64,000 nucleotides of DNA from Leishmania infantum JPCM5 (GCF_000002875.2 NC_009399.2:422884-486883); one strand, 5' to 3'; positions 42,538 to 53,130 are shown, numbered from the stretch's first letter. Translations and numbers: made by a program. Notes: generated by a model from the sequence alone, not told the origin.

Positions 42538-45500
42538 CTAGGGGGGCCGCGCTACGCTCGCCGTCGCTGGCCCCCGCGGTGAGAAAGACGACACCTCGTC
42601 CAGCAGCAGACTTACCCGCCACAGCATCTTGCGCAGCAGCACCTCTACATTCACATCGTCGCAGCCGCTGCTGGCGCGGTGCCCGGACGAGCTGGGCGAG
42701 AGTGGCGTGTCAAACCACACTGTGGCATCGTGGTTCACCGGATCGCCTTCCGCCTCGGCTTCGTCCTCCGTTGGCCACCGAGGATTGCTGCACTGCTTCG
42801 AAAGCGGCGGCGATGCTCGCATCGAGAGCGGGTTGGGCTTGCCCTGCCTTGATTGCGAAATTGTCACGGGCGTCGTACAGGAAGACAGCGGACGTGGCAG
42901 CTTGGCAGGAGAGGTGCTGACTCCAGTGCTGCGGTGGTGCTGTGGGGACACCGTCACAGTGGTGGCCACCTCCGAAGTGCTGTTGGCAGACGCAGGCGAG
43001 GGCAGGGCAGAGCTGAGGGAGCTCTGAAGGGTCGTGAGTTGCGTCGCGCTCTGCGGTGGTGTGGCTTGGACGGTCGTGATGGGGGTGGAGGACGGCGCGT
43101 GATCGAAACCGTCCTGCACCCCAGTGATGGAGCCACCACTCTTTCGCCGACACTGGCGCCGCCGCACCTGCAGCTGCGACAGCACATCCTGCAGTGATGC
43201 ATCGATGCGCTGCAGATAGGTGAAAACCATCGAGTCGGCTTCGGAGGCGAGGTTGCTGAAGGGCAGCGCGTCTCCTACTTCGGCGCCGCGACGGCCTTCG
43301 CTGGCGCTTGCGGCAGCGTCGCCACTTCTGGCGGGGCGTCGCTCCGAGACCGGCTCGTGAGTCGCGGAGAGGGTCTCGGCCGTGAGGTTGGACGTGCTTT
43401 GCGCCGATGAACGCCGCGAAAAGCCCGAGCGCATCGAGCCGAAGGCGGCGCTGGTCAGGTCGTCGTCGTCGCCGTCATTGCCCTCGCGACTCACGGAGGC
43501 GCCTGCCGCTCGCCACCGCTGACCATCTCCTTGCTGCTCATCGGCCACCATCAGGTAGACGCTGCCCTCGTTGCTCGGCGGTGCTGTGAGGTGGATATTG
43601 CTCATGTTGCCACCTCCCACGCCGCCCCGACCGCCTCCAGCAACGTGGCGCCGCCGCTGCTGCCACACGGCTCGCGCACTGCTCGTCGAGAAGGTGGGAA
43701 AGACCGGCGCCGGAGCTACCACCGCCACGTTTGCGTAGTTCTGCTGCAGCAGAGTGCTGCTGCTCGTTTCACCCGCCACGCCGCCCGTGACGCTGCCGTC
43801 TGCGGAGGCGACGCTTGACCACGTGGCGAGACTGACCCGAGAGGCCGAGACAGGGCCGCCGGCCATCGACCCAGTCGATTTTGTGACGCCAGTGTGGGGG
43901 GAGAAGAGCGGCGCCGACGACCCATCCTCCACCACGAAAAACGACTGGTTTGTTATGGGTGGCCGCGCGCGACGCTGGCGGTGCGATGACGCGGCAGCCC
44001 CCACAAGCGGTACGCTGTCGCCGCGCGGCGTCATGCTGGTGGTGCCGTCGTCCGAGGTGTACGAGGCGGAACCCAGCTGGCTCAAGACAGGGTGAGTGGA
44101 GCGAGAGGCAGCCGTGGGCGCCGCCCCGGTGGACAGCGGCTTCGGCGGTGGTAACTGCGGCAGCGGCAACGTAGTCCCGCCGTGCTGCACCCCACTGTTG
44201 CCGCCTTCGATCGATGCCGGCTCGCCCGGTCCACGCGCTTCCAGCGGACTTCGCGCGGAGGGGCTGCGACTTATTGCCCCGCCCCGCCGCCGCGATGGCG
44301 TCTTCGGTACGTCGCCGCGGTCCTCGCTTTGCCCTGTCACCGCGAGTGGGCTGGCCACGCCGACCACGCGGTCGGTGCGACACTCCCCTTCTCTGTTGCT
44401 GCTCAGCGTCGCGTGACTTCGCCCACTGCCAGACCCCTCCGCACGCAGAAACGTTCTGGAGGGCAGCTGTACCATGCTGCCAGCGCTGCTGGCCGTCTCG
44501 ACGCACGCCGCGTTGCTCGTGTGCCAGTTCGCGGCGAGGTTGCTGAGGAAATCATTCGCCGCGCTGTTCAGCACCTCGTCCATGTTGGTGCCCATAAAGC
44601 TGATGTTCCTGTTGAAGCCGAAGAAAGAATAGTTGCCCGGCGGCTGCGTGAAGGACGCGTTGGCGAGGCCTGCGGCACTGCTGGGGCTCAACACGTGATC
44701 GTTCGCGTCACCAAGGGCGGGGAACGGCGCGCGCGAGGCGGCGGTGGCTTCGGTCGCCGCCGCTGCGGCAACTCCAGGGCTGCCTTCAGCGGAAGCGTCG
44801 TCTCCGTGCTGTTCGCCCTTGTTGTTCAGCAGCGCCGCCACACTCATCATGCTCGAAAGCCGATCAAACGGCACGATGTTGCCGGCCTCATCCAGCCGCA
44901 CGTTGCGGCGCCGACCAGGAAAGCTGGGGGTATAGCCAACGGCCTCGCTGCCAGTTGGCCGTGGCCCATTGCGAGCTGTCGTGGCAGTGCCCGTCAACCG
45001 TGCAGTGCCGCCTTGATGCGCGGGCGCCTCGCTGCGTGCGTCGGCCTCGTTAAGCGCGCGGCCACTGCTGCTGTTGTCCGACGACGTCGCGAAGAAGTCT
45101 TTCTCGGCACTGTTTGTGGTGGTGGTGGTGCTGTCGGGGCAGCATCGCTGATGCGAGGGCTTCCGCATTGGCGGTGTCAGTGTTGCTCGCGGACGCGACC
45201 GCGTCTTGGAGCGCTTCTTCGGGGTCGGGGAGAGGTCATACGCGCCCTCCGTTTGTGGGTTGCGCGCGTCCGGCTCGGCCTCGTCGTTTCCGCCAGCGAC
45301 GCCTGTGACGGGGTCGCGGTGCGCACCTTCGCCACCCGCGGCCGTCATTGCCTTCGAATTTGCACTCAGCTGTGAAGACGACGAGGATGAGCTCGTGGAG
45401 AAGTCCCACTTGCGCAGGTAGCGCGTGAAGGTCGATGCCGCTTGATTCAAGCTGCCGTCCGTGGAGGTGACTGTGTTGACCAGTGGCGCCCCCGCGCTTG

Positions 45501-48500
45501 CCCCGGCAGGCCTCGCGCCATCGGGGCTCTCGGAGGCGCCGCCCGCGGCCAGCGCCACTGTGCCGCTGCGTCGTGTGACGTCCTTGTCGGACTCGTCCTC
45601 GTTTCCCGCCGCTACCGCTGCGGTTGCCGCTGCCGCTGTTGTGACTGCTGCACCCGGGCGCCGCTTTTCGCGAGTTGCCTCCTCGACCTCCGCGGCAGGC
45701 GCCGCGTTCAAGAAGACCGTCGACATCGGTTCGCTCGCGTTGTCGCTGGAGCTGCTTCTGGAGCTGAAGAAGTCAGAGGCGAGCCGACTCACCTTGAGGC
45801 GGTTACGCCGCTTCTCTAGCTTTTCTGCCTCTTCGGGCTCCTGGAAGGCGACAAACTTGTTCAGCACGTGCAGCAGCTGCGCCCGCTTCAGCGCCATCAC
45901 GGCGGAGTTGCGGTCGCTATGCGTCGAATCACTAAAGAGGCTCATCTGCAGCAGATCCTGCGCAGTAGCACGCTGGCTTGGGTCGGGGTTCAGGCACGCG
46001 GAGACGAACTCCACGATGGAGGGGTGGCATTTGAAGAGCGGCGACAGGTCGGGGACGTCCGTCAGCGACGTGATAAAGGTTGTCAAGCCGGCGGGCCCCT
46101 TAATCGTCTTGATGTGCGCAAAGGGCGGCTTGTTCGTTGCCATCTCCATCGCGACACAGCCGAGTGACCAGATGTCGGAAGGAAAACTGTAGCCGATTTT
46201 GTTGCCATCCTCGTCCTCTTCCCCGGCCGACATGCACTCGGGCGACATGTAGAGCGGACTGCCTTGCATCACGTACAGCAGCTCCCCCTCGTTCACCGTC
46301 CGCGCCGTGCCAAAGTCACCGATCTTGCCCTTGCCATCATTGCTCAGCAGCACGTTGGCTGTCTTGATGTCACCGTGGACGTAGTGCTGCGAGTGTATGT
46401 ACGCAAGCCCCTCCACTACGTCTCGTAGCAGCGCCCGAAGCTCCGCGTACTCGAGCCGGCCCTTTGTTTTGAGGAGCGACTGCAGTGTGCCGCCGCCGGC
46501 GAACTCCATAAACACCCGAATCACCTTCTGCTCCTTGCTCTCCTCGCAGTAGAAGTAGTGGATGATGTTGGGGTGCTGCAGGTTGCACATCGTGCTGATC
46601 TCCTGCACAAACTGCTCAATCTTCGCGTCGTTATTGCCCAGCCGCATCTCCTTCACGGCCATCTTGCCGCCCGTCAGCACATCGTACGCCTCATACACCT
46701 CCCCAGAAGACCCTTTCCCGAGGAGGGCGCCGTGACGCCAGGCACCGCGGCTGTTGCGCGCCAGCGTCTCACGTGTCTGCTCAATGCGCAGTCTTTCCAG
46801 CTTCACGACGGCCGACTTCTCCTCTGCGCGACGGATCGCCTTCATGGCCTGGACCGGGGTGCATGGCTTCTTTAGCGTGATGAAGCCGGCCGCCGCATAC
46901 GTGTCGCTGCTGACGAGGTCGAAGTTCGTGGAGGTGATGATGACGGCCATGTGCCGCAGCATCTCGCGCAGCCGCGTGATGGGGTCGCGCTCGTGCAGGA
47001 AGGTGATGGCGGACTGCTGCAGGTCAATGATGAGAATATCGGCGACCCCGACGAGGCCCACGATGTCCTCGAAGGTGAAGGCAGTCAGCACAGCGTGGTG
47101 GCGCTCCCACAAAAATGAAGACAGCATAATGCGGTGAGTCGGCGTGTCCTCGGCGAGGCAGGTGGTGTAGCTGAAGTTCGGTTGCCCAGACACCGTGGCG
47201 ACGGTCCCGGCCACCGACATGTTCGACAGCCCACTGCTCTCGCCCGCGGGGGTGTTCACAAGCGACACACTAAAGGCAGCAGCTGCTGCGGCTACAGAGG
47301 TGGGAGGTCCGACACCGCTGCTCATCCCCGCCAGCGATGCCAGCTGACCTGCGCCGGCGGAGTCGGCCAAGGTGCTAAGCGACTCTTCTATGGAGGCATT
47401 CTCGGCGTCCTGCTCGCTCGCCGGCATAAAGGGGATGAGAAAGGCGATGTTCGAGTCTTGCGGGTTGCGGAGCATGCGCAGCGTGCCGCCCTGGTCCTCG
47501 ACGGCGCGCTGGACGCGGCGCAGCTTGCGCCGCAGCCGAGGCTGCAGGGTGCTTCGCAGCGCCATTGACGCCTCCGCGTCGTTGTCGCTGTCGTCGCCGC
47601 TGCCGTCGCCGCTGTCGTCGTCGACGCTCATTGTGGTGACGGAGTCGCCGTGCTTCTTCAGCGGCGAGTCGAAGAACTGCGCGATCGCCTTCGGCATGCC
47701 GTCGCCGGTCAGGTTGAAGTTGATCACCAGAAACTCAAGCCCGTTTTTCTCTGTGACAGTGATCATGATGGTGATGATGCTGCCGCCGGGGTCGCTGTAC
47801 TTGAGACACAGCTTCATGGCGTAGCGCAGACACTCCGGCAACAAGTTGGCGTCGAGGTAGGCACGCTCTGACGGGAGCCCTTCGAAGCGCTGCCGCACGG
47901 AAATGCCGCGGCTCACGCACTCGCTGCCAAAGTCCATGAGGATGTGTCCCATCATTTGCCGGATGTTGACCACACGCAGCCGCTCCGTTGACACCGTCAT
48001 GGCGCGGTAGGTGGACTCGAAGTTGTTGAGAGTCTCCGCGATGCACTCCAGCCGCTCCTCGAAAGTCTGCGTGCCATCCGCCAGAATGGCGCGAATTTGG
48101 CCAGAGAGCCACTGCGGCTGCTCCAACATCTTCTGTGGCCCCTCTTTGACCTCCTCGCCGAAGCCCAGCACCACCTCCGCCGCGTTGCCGCCGGCCGACA
48201 CGACAGGCGGAACAATCGTGAGCCGGACGGTCGTCTTCGTGAGACCGTCGCTGCGGGCGAGCGTGAACTGGATCGACTTGGTGCTCGGCCGCTTCAAAAA
48301 TGCCTCCGCCTCGCCGGCGTAGTTGCGTGCGGCGTTGACAGCCTTGTACATGCACTGCTGCTCCCGCTCCGAGAGAAGGAAGGAGTAAATATTCTGCCCC
48401 ACCGCTTCCCCCGCCGAGTAGCTCGTCAGCCTCTCCAGCACGGAGTTCCAGTACATGATGAGGCCATCCTCGCGAAGGGCCAACACGGCCACATCCTTGC

Positions 48501-50634
48501 CCGTGATCGGTGCAAACGGAAACCGCAGCATCGCCTTGGGCAGCTCGGCCGATCCCCGCGCTGCCGCCCTGCGTTGCCCCTGCGCGTTGGCACCGTTCCC
48601 GGCGGCCGAATCGCTGTTGGCGACAACACCACTAACACCGCCAGCTTTGCCGGCAGTATCACACTTGCCGTGGAGTAGCGGCAGCGGCGCACTTAGCAGC
48701 ACCTCTCCGTGCGGATCAATGCCCCCGATCGCTGTCCGCTGATCGCGCGAGGCAACGCGGCGATGCTTGCGCGACGACTCGATGCGGTTGAGCTCGGTGC
48801 GCACGCTCTCGTCCGCCACCTCGGCGACGTAATACTTTTCGTAGGTGGACGAGGTGGCGACAAACTCCTTCAGGCGGTCTTGTATAGGCCCAATAATAAG
48901 CTCGAAGTGCTCGCGGCTGATGCACGCCGTCCGAACCTCGCGCGACGTCGCTACAACATCTGCCACGGTGAGGTGGTTGAAGAGGAACTCGAGCTCGCCG
49001 ACGACGTCGCCGTCGCGCAGGCGCACCACCTCGACTCGGCGGCCACTGTTCCGCCCAACCACCTTCACCTCACCCTCAATGATAAAGTGCATGTAGTTCC
49101 CAGGCGATCCGAAGCGGATGATCGTCTTGCCGCGCTGGTACACCCGCGTCTCAAGCGCCTCGGCAATCTTCATGCGCTCAAAGTCCGGCAAGCACCGCAG
49201 GAAAGGCACGCTCATCGTCAGCTTCTCAAACTTGCGCCGCTTCTGCAGCGCGCTCGTCATGACAGCGCGGTGGTAGCTCGCCTCATCCAGCGTGTAGAGC
49301 ACGCACCGTGTCACGCACCGGACAGTTGCGGCGCACATGGCCTGCTTGTACATGAGCTCCAACTCGCCAAAGGTCCCGCCCGGCTGCAGCGGGCCGAGCG
49401 ACTTGCCGTTCTTGATGGCTTCGCACGTGCCCTCGCCGACGAGGTAGAGCTTCTCCGTCGTCGCTTGACCCTGCTCCAAGATGGCCGCGCCGGCCGCATG
49501 CACCTCCTTGTCCATCGCCTTTAGGACGCTCTCCAGGGTGTCTGCCTCGAGAGAGGAGAAGCTGTGGCAGCGGCGCAGTAGTCGCCGCAGCTGCTGCTCT
49601 TCCGCCGAGGTCTTGGGCACAACGCGCAGCGGCGGCAGCGCCGTAGCCGGCGAATCTTCGCCGATCATCGGCGGCGCCATGCATGGCGCCGCCGATACCG
49701 CGACACGCCGACCTCGGCATTGACTGCCAGTTGGAAGTCCCGGCGATTCGCGCAGCGTGGGGGTCGCGTCGCTGAGCTGGGAGGCGCTGGCCGCCATGAA
49801 GGCCGACAGAGGGTCGTCCTGCTGCTTTGATTGCCGCTGCTCCTCCTCGCGCGTGCCGAGAGACGAGCGGGAGTTGAAGGAGGTGTCCAATGGCCCAACG
49901 AGGCCGCGCGTGGATCTGTTGTACGGGGCCACATCCTCCGACGGCTGCGCTGACGATGGGGACTCTTGCGCACTGGGCGACGTCGCGCCTCGCCGCGAGT
50001 GCAGAAAGGAGAGACCGGCGAGCGTCTCGAGGCTGGTGGCATCTCGGCGCGACACGGCGCTCGAACGCCGACGCTGCATCGTGCTCATCGAGGCCACCGT
50101 GCTCTGCGATGCGTTTGTGTACGATGCTACGTCGCGCGACGACCCCGTACACGTCGTGGCACTGACATTCACCGGCGTCTCGTTCGTCCCTTGCGCCTCC
50201 AACGCGCGAGCGATACGCATCAGCGTTTCCTCGGCGTCCACATCGCGAAGCAGGTGGATGATGTGCTCCTTGAGGATGCTGTTGTTCTCTGCTGGTTTCA
50301 GCAGGCTCGTGAACTCGGCCAGCGCGATGGAGCCGTTGGTGAGGAACGGCTCCTCCTCTCCCTCATTCTCACCGCCGCCGTCGTTGTCATCGCCAGCGCG
50401 CAAGCTTGACATAGCCGCCGCGAGCGTGGGGATGACCTTCACTGCTACGGAAAGCGGCGCAGAGGCTGCGCTGCTCCTGTTCGTGATCGCACTTGCCTGC
50501 TCGAACGGCGACGCCTCCGTACGCAGCGGCGGCAACATATCAACCGTGCCACGGTCAGCGTCGGCCTTCGCCCTGTCCGCCGGCTGCTGCTGCTGCTGCT
50601 GCTCTCCACTGAGGCGACGTCCTGCAGGGTCCAT
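42538..50634 (-). CDS. Multidomain kinase: two cNMP-binding-like domains, PAS, histidine-kinase-like, receiver-like, STE-type Ser/Thr kinase
   Basis: A 2698-residue protein. Domain order: Ser-rich N-terminus; two cyclic-nucleotide-binding-like domains at about 349-470 (GGTFGELELMYKQAM) and 471-600 (GDVVGELEFLFNHLT), both lacking the cassette Arg; PAS at about 710-826 (EDGLIMYWNSVLERLTSYS); a decayed histidine-kinase-like module at about 841-1067, with LKYSDPGGSI for the N-box region and LTGDGMP for DTGIGIP; a receiver-like domain at about 1156-1272 with LAEDTPTHRIML, DILIIDLQ, VIITST and LKKPCTP; and a protein kinase at about 1298-1566. The kinase has GKGSSGEVY, AVKE, HGDIKTANVLL (HGD, so non-RD), DFGTA and YMSPE, suggesting an active MAP3K-like enzyme. 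The remaining 1100 residues are low complexity. Both the ATG start and the frame are intact. Function unknown; environmental or nucleotide sensing is the obvious hypothesis. Confidence 0.88.
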   Translation of the reverse strand: MDPAGRRLSGEQQQQQQPADRAKADADRGTVDMLPPLRTEASPFEQASAITNRSSAASAPLSVAVKVIPTLAAAMSSLRAGDDNDGGGENEGEEEPFLTNGSIALAEFTSLLKPAENNSILKEHIIHLLRDVDAEETLMRIARALEAQGTNETPVNVSATTCTGSSRDVASYTNASQSTVASMSTMQRRRSSAVSRRDATSLETLAGLSFLHSRRGATSPSAQESPSSAQPSEDVAPYNRSTRGLVGPLDTSFNSRSSLGTREEEQRQSKQQDDPLSAFMAASASQLSDATPTLRESPGLPTGSQCRGRRVAVSAAPCMAPPMIGEDSPATALPPLRVVPKTSAEEQQLRRLLRRCHSFSSLEADTLESVLKAMDKEVHAAGAAILEQGQATTEKLYLVGEGTCEAIKNGKSLGPLQPGGTFGELELMYKQAMCAATVRCVTRCVLYTLDEASYHRAVMTSALQKRRKFEKLTMSVPFLRCLPDFERMKIAEALETRVYQRGKTIIRFGSPGNYMHFIIEGEVKVVGRNSGRRVEVVRLRDGDVVGELEFLFNHLTVADVVATSREVRTACISREHFELIIGPIQDRLKEFVATSSTYEKYYVAEVADESVRTELNRIESSRKHRRVASRDQRTAIGGIDPHGEVLLSAPLPLLHGKCDTAGKAGGVSGVVANSDSAAGNGANAQGQRRAAARGSAELPKAMLRFPFAPITGKDVAVLALREDGLIMYWNSVLERLTSYSAGEAVGQNIYSFLLSEREQQCMYKAVNAARNYAGEAEAFLKRPSTKSIQFTLARSDGLTKTTVRLTIVPPVVSAGGNAAEVVLGFGEEVKEGPQKMLEQPQWLSGQIRAILADGTQTFEERLECIAETLNNFESTYRAMTVSTERLRVVNIRQMMGHILMDFGSECVSRGISVRQRFEGLPSERAYLDANLLPECLRYAMKLCLKYSDPGGSIITIMITVTEKNGLEFLVINFNLTGDGMPKAIAQFFDSPLKKHGDSVTTMSVDDDSGDGSGDDSDNDAEASMALRSTLQPRLRRKLRRVQRAVEDQGGTLRMLRNPQDSNIAFLIPFMPASEQDAENASIEESLSTLADSAGAGQLASLAGMSSGVGPPTSVAAAAAAFSVSLVNTPAGESSGLSNMSVAGTVATVSGQPNFSYTTCLAEDTPTHRIMLSSFLWERHHAVLTAFTFEDIVGLVGVADILIIDLQQSAITFLHERDPITRLREMLRHMAVIITSTNFDLVSSDTYAAAGFITLKKPCTPVQAMKAIRRAEEKSAVVKLERLRIEQTRETLARNSRGAWRHGALLGKGSSGEVYEAYDVLTGGKMAVKEMRLGNNDAKIEQFVQEISTMCNLQHPNIIHYFYCEESKEQKVIRVFMEFAGGGTLQSLLKTKGRLEYAELRALLRDVVEGLAYIHSQHYVHGDIKTANVLLSNDGKGKIGDFGTARTVNEGELLYVMQGSPLYMSPECMSAGEEDEDGNKIGYSFPSDIWSLGCVAMEMATNKPPFAHIKTIKGPAGLTTFITSLTDVPDLSPLFKCHPSIVEFVSACLNPDPSQRATAQDLLQMSLFSDSTHSDRNSAVMALKRAQLLHVLNKFVAFQEPEEAEKLEKRRNRLKVSRLASDFFSSRSSSSDNASEPMSTVFLNAAPAAEVEEATREKRRPGAAVTTAAAATAAVAAGNEDESDKDVTRRSGTVALAAGGASESPDGARPAGASAGAPLVNTVTSTDGSLNQAASTFTRYLRKWDFSTSSSSSSSQLSANSKAMTAAGGEGAHRDPVTGVAGGNDEAEPDARNPQTEGAYDLSPTPKKRSKTRSRPRATLTPPMRKPSHQRCCPDSTTTTTNSAEKDFFATSSDNSSSGRALNEADARSEAPAHQGGTARLTGTATTARNGPRPTGSEAVGYTPSFPGRRRNVRLDEAGNIVPFDRLSSMMSVAALLNNKGEQHGDDASAEGSPGVAAAAATEATAASRAPFPALGDANDHVLSPSSAAGLANASFTQPPGNYSFFGFNRNISFMGTNMDEVLNSAANDFLSNLAANWHTSNAACVETASSAGSMVQLPSRTFLRAEGSGSGRSHATLSSNREGECRTDRVVGVASPLAVTGQSEDRGDVPKTPSRRRGGAISRSPSARSPLEARGPGEPASIEGGNSGVQHGGTTLPLPQLPPPKPLSTGAAPTAASRSTHPVLSQLGSASYTSDDGTTSMTPRGDSVPLVGAAASSHRQRRARPPITNQSFFVVEDGSSAPLFSPHTGVTKSTGSMAGGPVSASRVSLATWSSVASADGSVTGGVAGETSSSTLLQQNYANVAVVAPAPVFPTFSTSSARAVWQQRRRHVAGGGRGGVGGGNMSNIHLTAPPSNEGSVYLMVADEQQGDGQRWRAAGASVSREGNDGDDDDLTSAAFGSMRSGFSRRSSAQSTSNLTAETLSATHEPVSERRPARSGDAAASASEGRRGAEVGDALPFSNLASEADSMVFTYLQRIDASLQDVLSQLQVRRRQCRRKSGGSITGVQDGFDHAPSSTPITTVQATPPQSATQLTTLQSSLSSALPSPASANSTSEVATTVTVSPQHHRSTGVSTSPAKLPRPLSSCTTPVTISQSRQGKPNPLSMRASPPLSKQCSNPRWPTEDEAEAEGDPVNHDATVWFDTPLSPSSSGHRASSGCDDVNVEVLLRKMLWRVSLLLDEVSSFSPRGPATASVARPP

Positions 50635-53130
50635 CGCTGTGCTTGCTTATGCACGTTCACGGCGCAGTTCACGTTGCCCGCAGTGACGAGGTGAGGGAGA
50701 CGTTTACAGTGCTGCGTATGGGCAGAAGCGTCACTTCACGGCTGCTCTCGTGCCGGCGGAGGGGGAAGGCGGGAGAAGAAGAACGCAACAAACGCAAGAC
50801 AACACGACACCGCACACACACGCACACAGAGGGAGCAAGAATGCGGACACCAGTCGCCGCGCCTCAGAATCACGGCTGCTTTCGCGCAATGCTGTGCAGA
50901 GAAAACTGGAGAAGAGGGCACAGAGCACAAGCACGGGAAAGGAGAATCACGTAAGCGACGATGTTTCTTCGCTCGCTCTCTCTCGCACACTCGTTGCGAC
51001 GATGCACGGGATGGTGGGGAAGCGGCGGCGGCGGCGGCGGCGGGGGGGGAGCAAGGTGGCAGGCAGGCACACGCGTTTGGCAAGACACACAGAGAAGAAA
51101 GAGCACAAGCACAGGGGCAGGGCGCCAGGGCGCACTTGATGAAAGGAAACCACAGCGACGGGAGAGAAGGCGGAAAATGTTGTCTTGATCAACACAACAC
51201 ACAACACAAAATGGGATGAAGGCAGCCAACAAAAATACACCTTCCACTCTGCACAGGGCGGCAAGCAACGCACACAGGAGAGCCAGTGCCCGTGTGCGTG
51301 CGTGTGTGTGCCAGAGAAGGAGCCGCTGCTCCTACACCTTTGCCCGCCGCCGTAACGGCCGCGCAGACACGCACTCGTGATGGACGAGTGCGGAGGCAGA
51401 GGGAAGAGAAAGGCCGAGGGAGCTGGGTTGGCAGGAGAAGAGAGAGAGAATGATACTAGATGGATGCTCATGCGCGTGTGTGCTGCGCTTGACGCACGCG
51501 TGAGAGAGAGAGAGCGGGGGTAAGTAAGCGAGCCGAGTAACGCTCGCCTCAACGGATATGTACTCACCAACAGCTGCAGTTCCTCCGTGTGCCTCACACA
51601 CCCGTTCGCGCACTCACGCCCACGCACATGCACAGATAGACGCGTGCGCTAGTGTAAGCCTCGCGAACGAAGCGGCGCGCGCTCGTTTTACTAGCAGTCC
51701 TGCACAGGCGTTGGTGAGCAGCCACAGATCTAGCGCTTGGCGACAGCGCTCAATCGTGTCTTCCTCTTGCTGCGCGCGCGTGAGAACGGCGCCGGGGATG
51801 GTGTAGGGAGGAGGAGTGAGTGTGGATGACGAGCCGGAGGGATACCGTCGAGTCTCCCCTTGCTTTTTCCGAGAACCATATGCTTCTATGCCTGCGCACG
51901 TGCCTGCAGGGGCAGGAGGGGGGGGCAGAGTGTCTCTGTTCGTCCGTTTTCTGGTGTTTTTATGGGTTCGACTACACATGTGCGTGCCAGTTCGCCAAAT
52001 GCCTGAGAGACGGTCTCGAGCGTGTTGCCGTTACTTCTTTTCTGTTTTCGGGGTTGAGGGGGGTGAGGAGGGGGTAGGAGGGGAGTTCTACCCGTTGTCC
52101 GCCACGTCCTTTAGCTCTGCAGTTGCGCATGTGCGCGGAGGCATGGAATCGAGAGCACGCACGGGAGGCGGCGGCAGCAGCACCAGCGGCAAGGGGGCCA
52201 TGCGGGGGGAGACGCGCAAAACACGTGGATGCGCAGAAAGGAAAGCATGTCGACAGTGGCGTCGAAAAAGTCATGCGGGAGGAAGTTGACGGAGAGACAG
52301 TGGCGCGTGCATATGTGTGATGGTCGCGGGGGAGATGAGATGGAGAGCGGTGGGGCGCATGTGGGCGTGTTGGACCGCTCTCACACGGCGATATCCAGAG
52401 TTACTCCCCGCTTCCTCACCGCCACGAGACTGGTATCGAGAGAGAGAGAGAGTGGAGGGCGGCGACGCGGGAAGCGGGGAGCAGCGGGAGTGCCGCCCCC
52501 TCCTGCCCCCTTCTCCTTTCTCTCTGCGTTGTCGCACCACCGCCGTGAGAGAGACACATCCACCCACCCATGCACACACACACACACATATACACACAGA
52601 CAAGGCTAGGTACAGTGCAAATGTCTGTGGGAACCGCTCCGGCGCCCGTCGCTTGTGTGTTGTGCGCCTCTGTCTGTGTGTCTGCACGCATGCCATATAT
52701 GCCAGATACTGGTAAGTGCGAAGAAATTATCAAAGAACGAAAAATAAACGTGCGCACACACACATGCGGAGAGGGGTGGGAGAGGATGCAGACAACGACG
52801 TCTCGCATCCTCATACACCCCCTCCGATGCGCATGCGTCGGTATCGCTTTCCGGGAGAACGCTTTTCCCGTGCGCAGGGACCCCACTCTACTCCACATTC
52901 GTCCTCCCCTTCCCCCTCGCCTCGTGCTCTCTCTCTCTCTCGCGCGCGCGAGCCAGCAGCTCGCTATGGGCGACACGACGCACATACACACATGCCCACA
53001 GAGAGGTGGCAGCCGCGCGCGCGAGAAGAGAGATGATAGGCGACTTGGCTTCCGAGAAGATGAAGGTGGGCAGGAGAGAAGCAGGACCGCCGCCGTGTCA
53101 CACGTCACAGCTCGCAACGCGTCGATGAGG
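50635..53130. other. 2.5-kb spacer between P2 gene and multidomain kinase
   Basis: No gene supported. It would hold the 3' UTR of the downstream P2 copy and the kinase 5' UTR. Small features are a GGC run at 51022-51045, a TA/CA stretch near 52570-52605 and TC-rich minus-strand sequence near 51420-51520. The roughly 25 bp next to the P2 stop (53106-53130) are shared with the other P2 copy. Confidence 0.5.
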
